From the NCBI GenBank assembly GCA_949358305.1, contig CASHSZ010000084.1, positions 62,001 to 126,000 on the forward strand: 64,000 nucleotides of DNA. The letters run 5' to 3'. The notes under the pieces are model-generated. The model saw nothing but the letters and a program-made list of their open reading frames with translations. It was not told the DNA's origin and did not search any database. The stretch comes from Strigamia acuminata. Its lineage: Eukaryota > Arthropoda > Chilopoda > Geophilomorpha > Linotaeniidae. Below, one piece after another: positions 1 through 9,119 of the stretch. Positions within the stretch are counted from its first letter, which is position 1, and each line of letters opens with the position of its first letter. A program made the translations under genes and the position numbers.

Positions 1-1114
1 CGTACTGTCCATAGCCCAGAGTAAGAGTGTAACCTGGCGGTGGATTTTTCTTTAAAGTTCTGTGTTAAAATGGAGAAATTAGACAATTCCTAAATTAGCA
101 CATTTATTTTCACTGTTGTATAATTAAAATTTGGGCTTCGTCAAGCCCTAGAACAGGTCATTCCACACATTATAATAAAAAAAAAATAAAAAAAGACTCA
201 TTTTTAAGCGCTGTGGAGTGGAAGTACGAATTAAAATTATGATTTACGGCAAACGTAAGCAAACCGGAGCGCCACCTGGCGGAACCCGTGTTTTTAAATG
301 GATGCCATAATGTTCGCCCGATACAAATTTGGATGTTTTCGGCACTAAAGAAGGATTTAAAAATTCTGAAACCACGCTCATTTTATTGGAAATTGCATTC
401 TGCACAAGTCTGTATGTTTCTTTTTTCGATTTGGTAAAAAAAAGTACGTTTTTTTTTACGATTGTAGCCGGCGACGACAGGGTCAATTTAGTAAGAAATT
501 TCAATTTGACCATAAAAACAAAAAATATGAAAAATGAACGGTTTAAAAATTTAAAAGTATATTTCCTGTGCAGAATTTGCCGCTCTTTCAAATGGTGCTG
601 ATAAATTTTTGATCTGAGCTACATTTTTTTTTATTTGCTAAAAAACGATTTGTCCTTTGGCAAATTTTTAGTATGGATTCAAATTTTGCAGGGATACAGC
701 ATAAAAGCCTTTTTCAAAAACGTAGTTTTTTTGGTTTATTTGTTAAACCTTTTTTAGTTGCAATAGCCAAAGGAATAGACTTGTTACATTTTTTATTTTA
801 AAAACTAAGCATGAAGTAAAAACAAACTAAATGGAGCTTTAACTAATGGAACATTACCCTTACATTACCCTTACAATTGCACCGAAGGGAAAAATTGCGC
901 GAAATGCTATACATTTTCGAATGCATTAATTCGGCATATCTCAAAATATTTTTTAAAATTTATTTTAGAACTAAATAGGCTGTTTCCTGTTTGAAATACA
1001 ATTGACATGTCAAGATGTGCGCAGGGGAATCAGGAGGATGAGGGAACCAGGGAAGATATATTGCACGTCATGAAACATACGAATAAAATATACTAGATCT
1101 TAAATTTCACTTAC
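1..1114. other. Flank or intron of the channel gene, unassigned
   Basis: No recognisable gene. If the channel gene that ends its visible coding at 1115 continues, this is its next intron, because that exon closes with a GTAAGT donor. A minus-strand open frame at 244-591 begins with a hydrophobic stretch but matches no family I recognise. It contains a GCGCCACCTGGCGG-type palindrome near 270. I would not call it coding without transcript data. Confidence 0.3.
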
Positions 1115-1865
1115 ATCGGCTGCAGAAATATCGCACTCTGAGGCAGCTTTCCATAATTTGAGTGGATCGGTTGCGAATTCAGTTGACGGATGGAGTAAGT
1201 CAAAGAGCTGGAAACGATGAGGATCAATTTTCTGTCGTTCAACGAATTCCTCTTTAGCTTTTAATATTTCGTCAGTTTCTGTACAAATGATGACGAGTGG
1301 AAGATGAATTATTTTGTCTCTGACGAGAGTAATCGTTTTGACGAGTGGATAATCAAAGTAAGAATTAATTGAAGTGTAAATTTGGTGACTGGAGATAAAA
1401 ATTAGAAATAGCAGCACGACATTTTTCAATTTATTTCTTTTGTCGGGCGTTTTCTGCTTTTCTTTTAGTATTTCTTGAATTTTATCTCGCAACTGGCAAT
1501 CTTTGCTTTTCCTTTTTTTGTACACAATTAGAAGCATTTTGCAGCAGTGAACAAATATTTCCGCGAGTATTAAACATGACATTCCAAAATATAGTCCGAT
1601 GTTTCCGCCAATGTCACATAGTAAAGTGATGATGTCGTAAGAATGTCGTTCTTGCAATGTCCGAACGTAATTATTCACAACAAAGATTTCGACAATAGTC
1701 TCTTTCTCAGAATGAGGTACATCATAACGGTCCGTGCTGAGCTGTGTCACTTTACATACTCCAAGACATTTGCACTTGTGGTAAGCAGATAACAAATCGC
1801 TGCGTTGTTTTCGCTGATAAGTGTAATTGCATTCTGGTAGATTTCGTGCATCATGAAACGGATAT
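1115..1865 (-). CDS. Exon joining TM2 of one channel unit to TM1 of a second
   Basis: Acceptor TTTCGATTTCAG precedes 1865 and donor GTAAGT follows 1115; the 250 codons between are open. In order: cysteine-rich ectodomain end; a strand; TM2 with the DIGGNIGLYFGMSCL signature of DEG/ENaC channels; a basic, lysine-rich cytosolic linker of about 40 residues; a second hydrophobic helix followed by a YF-YP-V and LP-IIC pattern like the start of a DEG/ENaC ectodomain; then ectodomain-like residues up to the donor. No methionine lies between the end of the first TM2 and the second TM1, so the second unit has no start of its own in this exon. A concatenated two-unit channel is my inference. Alternatives are a fused pseudogene or an exon shared by read-through transcripts. 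Confidence 0.68.
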
Positions 1866-4800
1866 CTGAAATCGAAATTAGTATTACTTCAGTGTGTTCA
1901 GTAACTATTGTGATCAAAGAAGGTAATGAACAACACATGGCTTTAGTATATGTGAGTCTCGAGCGAACGATTTCTTTGTTAAACTGAATAGACTGCCTTG
2001 CTCTTTTTACAACCCGGTTATATACCTAGATAACCCCTAGTCGTCGTACCGACGTAACATGTGGAAGGGGGGACGAGGGCGAGACGTGCCCAATAAACGC
2101 AGGTGCGACGTAGAGTTGAGGGAAAGGTCCTTAGTTGGCAGGCCCGAGGCCCACAGTATTAATAATTACAAGGTTTAAATAAACAGCCTATCTGGATATT
2201 GTTTGATTAGAACTAAAAATATACCTGCAAGTCATAACTCTCTTGAGACAATGCAGCAAACATCCTTGTAAATTGTCATCGCAAGGATTTCGCTTACTGT
2301 TGATGAAGTGATACTGAAAAAAACATGCTACAGTTAAATTCGACTATTACACGTTAGATGCAATAATTTCAAAAACATGTGAAATAAGAGAAATTATTTT
2401 CCTAAACAGCACTGAAACACACAGTAAGAATGTATCTTTGATGTGTTTTCCAATTCAGACACCCAAGTAACATCCTGTGAGCATAGTGCTCCCCCTAGCG
2501 GTCAGTCTTGACCATTTACCTGATTTGTTCTGCTTGTATCATGATTTGTTCTGTCTTAAGGGGAATAAAGTCAGTCTTGTAACGACATTCAACATAACCG
2601 GTTGTCTTTACATTCTCATATGGCGCAGTCGACTGAAAGAACCTAGAAAAGGGGATAGACTGTGGAAATTGATCGGATTTTCGGTGGAAACGTAGGAATC
2701 TTCGTTTCGAGGATCCGAGGGAGACGGAATTGGAGCGGCGTGCGTTATACGTAAAGAAAACACGTGCAGATAACGTTCGGCGGCCATTAAATCTTCGGTG
2801 GAAACGTAGGAAGCTTCGTTTCGAGGATTTGAGTGAAACAAAATTGGAGCGGCGTGCGTTATACGTAAAGAAAACACGTGCAGATAACGTTTGGCGGCCA
2901 TTAAATTTTCGGTAGAAACGTAGGAAGCTTCGTTTCGAGAATTTGAGGGAGACAAAATTGGAGACGTTGATGGAAGAAATTCGACGACGCGTGGTTTCGT
3001 TCACGGACGAAGAAGTTGACAAAGTTGAAAAGAATCAAGCTACTGTGGAGACTATGTCTGGCGAAACGAACGCGCTGCTTTGGTCGTGCAATAGGGACGT
3101 TTTGGGGCTATTTTCGGATCCAGTTTTAAAGGCGGAGGCGGATCGGCGAAATTTGATCACGACGGGTTTGAGTCGGCCGGTGATTTTGATAATGTTGCGG
3201 TTGGATAACGAAGAACGAATCGCATCGGAGAAATTTCGGCAGGAGGAGGAGAAGAGACGTGAAGCGGCGGATAGCGCTCGTAATCGTGAGGCGTTGTTGC
3301 AGCAGATGGTCGCGCGAAACGCGGCAATTTTGCGGCAAATGGCGGCGTTGATGCAGCAGATGGCCGAGGACACCAAATCTGAAGCTGGGCCGAGTTTTTC
3401 GGTGGACGCGCTGGTTCACCAAATGGCGGCGTTGACGCAGCAGATTGTCGCGCCAAACGCGGCAATTTTGCAGCAAATAACGGCGTTGACGCAGCAGACG
3501 GCCGAGGACACTAAATCCGATGAATACGAAGCGAAATCTGACGAAATCGAAGCAAAATCTGACGAGACGGCCAACGAAGTCGACGATAATGAAGTATGCG
3601 ACGATGATGAAGATGAAAATGACGACGATTTTGACAAAAACGACCAATTAAATCAAGATGCTGACGAAGTAGATCGAGATGCGACTGAGACGAATCGTGA
3701 TTCGATTGAAACGAATCGTGATTCGATTGAAACGAATCGTGATGCAATTGAAACGAATCGAGACGCAATTAAAACGAATCAAGATAGAAATAGGACGAAT
3801 CGAGATGTGAATGAGGCGAAATTGGAAGAGCACACGTCGAAAATGGATGAAGGCAGGATGAAACTAGAGTTTAATACCGTTTCGAACGAATTTGATGCGA
3901 GTTCAGACGAATTTGATGCGAGTTCAGACGAATTTGACGTTAGGAACTTCAAACTGGTTGCGATTGGAGAAAATACGAAATTGGAAAAGGACAAATCGAA
4001 ATTTGACAAAACTGATTCGGGGTTTGATGAAACTGATACGAAATACGGCGAGAACAGTGCGAAAGACGACGAGAACGGCAAGAAACACGACGTGAACGAG
4101 GACAAGACGAAATCGGACGAGGACAAGACGAAATTGGACGAGGACAAGACGAAATTAGACGAGGACAAATCGGAATTGGTTAAAAATGCAACAAAACTAG
4201 AATTTGATGGGTGGAGCGGCGAAAACGAAGCGTGGGATAGCGACGGTGACGCGTGTAGCAGTAATGACGATGCGCGAATCAACGACTTTGGCAAGAACGA
4301 CTCGAAAATCGACGAAAATGGCGATAATGACGCGAAGACCGACGAGAATGGCAAGAACGACTCGAAAACCGACGAGAATGGCGATAGTGACGCGAAAACC
4401 GGTGAGAACAGCGATAGTGACGCGAAAACCGGTGAAAATGGCGATATCGACGTGAAAACCGACGATGGTGGCGAGAAACACGACGGGAACATGGCGAATC
4501 GGAGCGGGAACAGGTCGAGCCATGGGGGAAGGGACGCAGGAAGGGGAACTACCAAAGGACGCAGGCTAGCCAGACGAAAAACATGGGACCAGCGAGCTAC
4601 GAAAGTAATCAAATTAGAGTGCCACTTTAACAATTGTCGAGGACGACAATCAGGTGGGGGGGTTCATGTTAGTACAACTGGAAAATGCATCGTCGAAAGA
4701 TCGAATCGTGTCGAGGGGCGCGGGCGTGGGTGGCGTCGGGATCCACAGTCGGGGACAAGGGCGAGGCGCATGTTCCGAAACTACGAAATCGAAGAGCGGT

Positions 4801-7800
4801 ATCGGAGGACCATTGTAGCGTAAATTGTCGAGGACGACAATCACGGAGGAGGGGTCATGTGAGCATAGTGCTCCCCCTAGCGGTCAGTCTTGACCATTTA
4901 CCTGATTTGTTCTGCTTGTATCATGATTTGTTCTGTCTTAAGGGGAATAAAGTCAGTCTTGTAACGACATTCAACATAACCGGTTGTCTTTACATTCTCA
5001 TACATCCGAAGGAATATTCGGGGCCTAATATTGCATGAATATGACAAAGATTTGAATCTGGTTCACTTTAACGACCACATTTTAGCGATTCCATTTTAGC
5101 GACACCGCAATAGCTAAAATGACCCGAGTGCTAAAGTGAACGTCGATAAAAATCTAATATAAAAATCTAATAAATTTAATCAAAATTATCCCAAAATTTA
5201 ATAAATTTAATCAAAAATATCCCAAAATATGTCAAAGTGCATAAAATTTTTTTCAACACTAATTATAAAATTCTGCAATTTATCCAAATCCACTTCCTTG
5301 TTAGTCAACCTGTCACCAACAACACCGCTCCTTTCACCTCAACCCTCAAACCCATCCAATGAGCAATTAGAAAATAAATGATTGACATAAAATGCAAATC
5401 CCAAAAAATTACTCCATATTTGACTATGACAGCTTAATCTTGGCTGACAACACAATACCCCAAAAGTCATAACCAAAAATCCCTGTCCCTTTCCCACAAT
5501 TCCCTGCAAAACCTCAAAAACGTCGCTAAAACGTTCATGATATGTGCTGAACGAATTTTTTGATTGACCTGTCGGGCGTCGCAAAAACTTACCAATTTTG
5601 GCTTTTTTCGCTAAAATTGCATTCGCTAAAGTAAACTAATCCGAAAGTTTTGTCCAAATTTGACAAAGTTTTGTACAATAATTTTGGATGTCTTATTTTA
5701 TAAAGGTCTTGAAAATCTTTCTTACTTGTTGAACATTAACTTTATAAGCATATTTTTGGCGCGGATACAACGTATCTCCAATGATATAATAGTTGATTTG
5801 TGAATGATCAATTGATACCTGAAAAATCAGAGAACAAGTGCACCAGTTATTTAGACAGAATTGAATTTATAAACAACATTTAACACACGATTTGCTTTGC
5901 CAGTGTGTTGACACAAATGCAATTATTAAGTGGTCATCTCAGCCAATTGCGGGAGTCGAAATGGATATTGTGGCCTGCTCAAAGTGGATTAATTGTTAGT
6001 TGAAGCACTCTAATGTGATCTTTACATTGTGGTGATCTCAATGTATTTCACCAACTTAGAAGATAAAATTAATTGTCTTCTAATTAATTTGACTGTGGCA
6101 CACGCCAAGTCAGATCATGTGACCGAGGGGAGAAATCCTCTCTAGGCACATATCACCCCAGGTTGTCCGGGGTGAAAACGGTTATTAGCCGTTATGGTGC
6201 AATATGGTGTAATAACCACTAGTTGCACCCATTTGAGCTAAGTGCGCAGGTTTTCTGCGCAATATTGAAGCGTGCTGGGCTCACGCCTTGGCTCAAATTG
6301 GGACTCTTGAAAAAATACACAAACCATAAACATCACTGCTTTTCTGCTCCTGACAAAAAGTATTGATAGTGGACCGTGTATCCCAAGTTTCACCAGCTTG
6401 CTTTGTAAAACGTACAAAGCCAGCTATCCTGCTTGAATTAGCCAAAGCTAATTCCAGCAATCGAATCGAGAAGTAGAAGTTTCCCGAAGTGACGTGAACC
6501 ATCGCCGTCGCAGCAGCGCGAACTGTTGCCACCGCCATCGAACGCCAGTCGGACGCCCGTGACCGTGAACCACCGCCAGCGAGCCGTCGTACGAGTTACG
6601 GAAGAAACCCACGAGAACCATCGTCTTCGACCATCGTTCGTGAGTTTACAGAACGAAGACAATTTGCCTTCGCCTAACAACTGTGTGTTGTTTAAGCGCC
6701 ATTTTAGCGCTTTGTAGCTTGCAACAGTCGTTGCAAGCCCTTCCATTGTTCCCGCTCATTTATTCTTGCGACTTGTCGCATTCTGTGATATTTCCATCGT
6801 TTTTAATATATATTGTAATTTAAAGAATAAATATTTGTGTGATTTTTATTACCATATTAAATTGTGCCTTTATTTCCATAAACTTAACCCTAGACAAGTT
6901 TCGGCCGCGATATAAGTCTTGTAAAGCATTCACCTGCGGTTTCAAGCCTATTAATTAGTAATTTGCTTGATATCAACCCGGATCGCAGCAACATGAAAGC
7001 AACAAGTTATTGGGCTTGTAATCTGTTGACCCTATTTCTTTGATTCTAAAGGTGCATTTTTGGCAACTGCACGCGATTTTTTAAAAGCTGTTTTGATCCG
7101 ATTTTACTGGGAAATAAAATTATTTACCTTAGTATTGGAAATAAAAGGATTCATGAAATAACTAATTTAAACAAATGATTTTAAGTTTAATGATAAAGTT
7201 CTTTATTTGCATAAAAATAGTTAATTATTAAATGGGGTCTTGAATAAATAAATTAAAAAAATTAATTTTGGGCGATGAAGTGATTTAACACTGTTGTGCT
7301 CCACCAACAATCAGCTCGCGCCCCACCAGTGAGGTGCACCCCACAGTTTGAGAAACGCTGCTATGGCGAAAAGAGTTTACTAGCTTCTAGACAAAGATTG
7401 TGGAATTTTGGGAACGGGAAATCCTAAATGGGTCATTACTTATTTATTTATTTATTCATTCATTTATTTATTTATTTATTTATTCATTTATTTATTTATT
7501 TATTAATCTCACACTCCAGGAGTAAAGGTTACGGGACATTCATTAGTGCGTTGGAAATATCCCAACCCGGTTATACAATTGTTATAACAATGCGCTCTTT
7601 TCAAGTTAATTTTGGCTGAAAAAGTGCCCTTTTGCGTACAATAATGTAGTTATAGCAGTAGTACTTGTAAATGAACTTAAAAAGAGCGCATTGTTATAAC
7701 AATTTTTCTTCAGATAACCATTGTCCAGTCACTGTAAATTGTCGATGTGAAACTAAATACGGAGTACAAAATAACAAATTGATTGTGCATTAAATGTGAA

Positions 7801-8738
7801 ATAAGCTTCAAGTTTGGACAATTCTGAATCAAGTTTGAAACGATTTACAATAAATTTTTCATTGTAAAATTGGTCTCTGATAATGCGCGGATCTCTAACA
7901 AAACGTAGGTGGGGACTTTATTCTGCCAATAGTGCGCAGATACACAATGAGAGGATTTATGCTTGTCTAAATTATTTCACATAGGCCTACCTGAACGTAC
8001 GAGCATTTTGCTGGGAATTTTAGTTTGATCACCATCTTGTAATTTAAATTTCCATATGGGAACCGCAAAGCTAAATGAAAATGAATTCACACATAATGAA
8101 TGTGTAAACGATTTTTGTTGATTTCTTTAACTTACCAATTGAAACTTGAGCAGTAGGCTGTAAAATAGTATCATAATTTTGAATTGTCAGATTAATGCGT
8201 GATTTTCCCTGGAAGGAATTGCTCAATTATTGGTAAATAGAATGAAAGAGAAATGGAGCCTTACCATTGCATAGTGCGCATCAGTTATGTAACTAGGTAC
8301 ACTCAGATATTTCACAACGTCGGTAAAATTATAGTGTTTACGGAAAGCATAGTAGTTACAGTTTTCGACTGTGTACTTACTGCCAATCAATTTTGTTAAC
8401 ATATTGTTAAGTTCCTGTGTTGTAAGTGGGATAATATAAACATTTGGGAAGAGACCATGGGTTTTTTCAATCAAGTACGCATCAGTTGCTGTTGGCTCAT
8501 CCAGGTAATGCAATATTCGATCTGCAGTTTGGTACACACACATTACAGCATTGGTAATGAGTAATGTGATAAATAGATAAGTAGTGTATTTTTTCTTAAT
8601 TGAAATGTTTTTTAGTGATTTGATGAATGCCGGTGTGTCTGATTGCTCCGCCATGACGGTGCCAACAATGCGTTGCAATTTTCTTTGCCTGAGTTGTTGA
8701 ATTCGGCCAAACGTTCGATGTGATTGGTTGTTGTCCAT
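1115..8738 (-). CDS. DEG/ENaC-type sodium channel gene, multi-exon, possibly concatenated
   Basis: Amiloride-sensitive-channel family gene on the minus strand. Proposed exons are 8738-8265, 8208-8136, a weak one at about 8035-8001, 5818-5726, 2313-2225 and 1865-1115. Junction phases agree: 5818-5726 runs phase 0 to 0, 2313-2225 starts at 0 and ends at 2, and 1865-1115 supplies the missing base. Exon 1 encodes a cytosolic N-terminus and TM1. The 2313-2225 and 1865-1115 exons carry the cysteine-rich end of the ectodomain (YHKCKCLGVC), then TM2 with the G-x-S selectivity filter (GMS). Family members are plasma-membrane, usually trimeric cation channels with about 500 residues; this unit is shorter, about 360. 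The His-Gly gating motif usual before TM1 is not visible. Introns hold an LTR element, a solo LTR and MITEs. The 8035-8001 exon is the least certain part. Confidence 0.72.
2476..2620 (+). repeat. 5' LTR of the non-autonomous element
   Basis: 145 bp, TGTGAG...CTCATA. It contains an AATAAA polyadenylation signal near 2565. It matches 4858-5002 with no difference seen. Confidence 0.9.
2680..2960 (+). repeat. 114-bp tandem repeat, about 2.5 copies
   Basis: Units start at 2680, 2794 and 2908, each beginning TTCGGT(G/A)GAAACGTAGGAA. The period is exactly 114 bp, a multiple of three. It lies in the leader between the primer-binding site and the ORF and contains repeated in-frame codons, so it may be an expanded former coding segment. 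Confidence 0.85.
2970..4823 (+). CDS. Acidic heptad-repeat protein of the non-autonomous element
   Basis: Starting at the ATG at 2970 there are 617 codons and no match to a family I know. The first ~80 residues are mixed and helical. Residues ~85-190 carry two copies of a Gln-rich block (QMAALMQQ, QMAALTQQ, ending AEDTKS) that could form a coiled coil. From ~190 the protein is strongly acidic, with successive 7-residue repeats: E(Y/I)EAKSD, RDSIETN (about six), FDASSDE, and EDKTKLD (about four). A ~10-residue array (NDAKTDENGK-like) follows at about 4300-4470, and the C-terminus is basic and Gly/Arg-rich. The acidic body with a basic tail might suit a nucleic-acid-binding Gag-like role, but no zinc knuckle or capsid motif is visible. 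The long intact frame in a young element suggests recent selection. Confidence 0.6.
   Translation: MEEIRRRVVSFTDEEVDKVEKNQATVETMSGETNALLWSCNRDVLGLFSDPVLKAEADRRNLITTGLSRPVILIMLRLDNEERIASEKFRQEEEKRREAADSARNREALLQQMVARNAAILRQMAALMQQMAEDTKSEAGPSFSVDALVHQMAALTQQIVAPNAAILQQITALTQQTAEDTKSDEYEAKSDEIEAKSDETANEVDDNEVCDDDEDENDDDFDKNDQLNQDADEVDRDATETNRDSIETNRDSIETNRDAIETNRDAIKTNQDRNRTNRDVNEAKLEEHTSKMDEGRMKLEFNTVSNEFDASSDEFDASSDEFDVRNFKLVAIGENTKLEKDKSKFDKTDSGFDETDTKYGENSAKDDENGKKHDVNEDKTKSDEDKTKLDEDKTKLDEDKSELVKNATKLEFDGWSGENEAWDSDGDACSSNDDARINDFGKNDSKIDENGDNDAKTDENGKNDSKTDENGDSDAKTGENSDSDAKTGENGDIDVKTDDGGEKHDGNMANRSGNRSSHGGRDAGRGTTKGRRLARRKTWDQRATKVIKLECHFNNCRGRQSGGGVHVSTTGKCIVERSNRVEGRGRGWRRDPQSGTRARRMFRNYEIEERYRRTIVA
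4858..5002 (+). repeat. 3' LTR of the non-autonomous element
   Basis: Copy of 2476-2620, preceded by a hairpin (4824-4841) and a purine-rich tract at 4844-4854, and followed by the target duplication CATCC. Confidence 0.9.
5057..5637. mobile_element. Foldback/MITE-like element
   Basis: The left end (GTTCACTTTAACGA..TTTTAGCGA, 5058-5090) and the inverted right end (5605-5637, read as GTTTACTTTAGCGA on the minus strand) share about 30 bp. A second inverted copy of the end sequence lies at 5113-5137. AATC flanks both sides and may be the target duplication. No coding capacity is seen. Intronic to the channel gene. Confidence 0.5.
6028..6990 (+). repeat. Solo LTR of the BEL-2 family
   Basis: Begins TGTGGTGATC and ends CGGATCGCAGCA, the same ends as the LTR at 57012-57963 in the opposite orientation. 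The 4-bp ACAT on both sides (6024-6027, 6991-6994) fits a target duplication. AATAAA lies near 6826. The first 260 bp contain six successive hairpins (see findings). No internal element sequence is attached, so it is probably the product of LTR-LTR recombination. Confidence 0.75.
7320..7366 (-). mobile_element. hAT-like terminal inverted repeat fragment
   Basis: Read on the minus strand from 7366 it begins CAGCGTTTCTCAAACTGTGG, a pattern I associate with hAT transposon ends. The partner end was not found, so this is a remnant or a diverged element. Confidence 0.35.
7438..7503 (+). repeat. (TTTA)n microsatellite
   Basis: About 16 tetranucleotide units with two CATT interruptions. Confidence 0.95.
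7579..7702. mobile_element. Short foldback MITE
   Basis: Near-perfect inverted ends: TTGTTATAACAATGCGCTC at 7579 and its reverse complement ending at 7702. The termini are themselves palindromic (TTGTTATAACAA). The arms extend about 30 bp around an unrelated middle of about 60 bp. No ORF. Confidence 0.7.
8265..8738 (-). CDS. First exon of the DEG/ENaC-like gene (N-terminus and TM1)
   Basis: The ATG at 8738 opens about 158 codons ending at a GTAAGG donor (GT at 8264-8263). Roughly 50 basic, hydrophilic residues precede a hydrophobic helix (TYLFITLLITNAVMCVY), as expected for a cytosolic N-terminus and TM1; the following residues begin the ectodomain. The next exon, 8208-8136, starts after a TTCCTTCCAG acceptor and stays in frame for 24 codons to a GTAAGT donor. 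A TATTTAAA motif lies about 45 bases upstream of the ATG on the minus strand and could be a TATA box. Family assignment rests mainly on the downstream exons. Confidence 0.65.
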
Positions 8739-8902
8739 TTTGTATAGACGATGTTAACTAGAATAGAATAATAATCTGTGGTTTAAATACAGAATGTACT
8801 GTGGAGTTTTTCGGGAGACAGACGTGTTACGTCGCCAGGGGGCGTTCGGACGTAACACCGGTGATATCGAGACGTCCGATAGACGTTATTGGTAACAGCA
8901 AT

Positions 8903-9119
8903 AGGAGAGTTTACGAAGAACAAATTGCATCAGTTTGAGGAGTGCGCTACACAAATTAACGACGATCCGACCCAATTAGCCACAATTAAACATTATTTGA
9001 CTCAGTTGAGCCATAACAGCTCCTACTTCGGGATATGGTGAGATTTTTTGCTTTTTGTAGTAAGTGATTGGAGTGGTCAGTGATTTGTTGCCAATTGATT
9101 GTTTGATTGTTTTACACTT
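8903..9119 (+). repeat. Left half of a duplicated host unit split by Gypsy-1
   Basis: Matches 42133-42350 at high identity, then is interrupted by Gypsy-1 and continues at 25421. It holds no ORF I trust. The segment 8739-8902 before it is non-coding and lies upstream of the channel gene's first exon. Confidence 0.85.

Larger units (their letters stand above)
2476..5002 (+). mobile_element. Non-autonomous LTR retrotransposon (TRIM/LARD-like)
   Basis: Two LTRs of 145 bp (2476-2620, 4858-5002) look identical by eye. The 5-bp duplication CATCC lies at 2471-2475 and 5003-5007. LTR tips TGTGAG and CTCATA are near-perfect inverted repeats. A TGG-initiated primer-binding-site candidate (TGGCGCAGTCGACTG) starts at 2621 and a purine tract (GGAGGAGGGG) precedes the 3' LTR. 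There is no reverse transcriptase, protease or integrase, so it must be mobilised in trans. It lies in an intron of the DEG/ENaC-like gene, opposite to that gene's direction. The single long ORF is annotated separately. Confidence 0.9.

Noticed and set aside
3779-4633. Long minus-strand open frame (284 codons) opposite the acidic repeat protein
   Set aside because: It is the reverse reading of the GAN/AAN-rich repeats; low-complexity Ser/Phe composition and no start context. A shadow of the plus-strand ORF.
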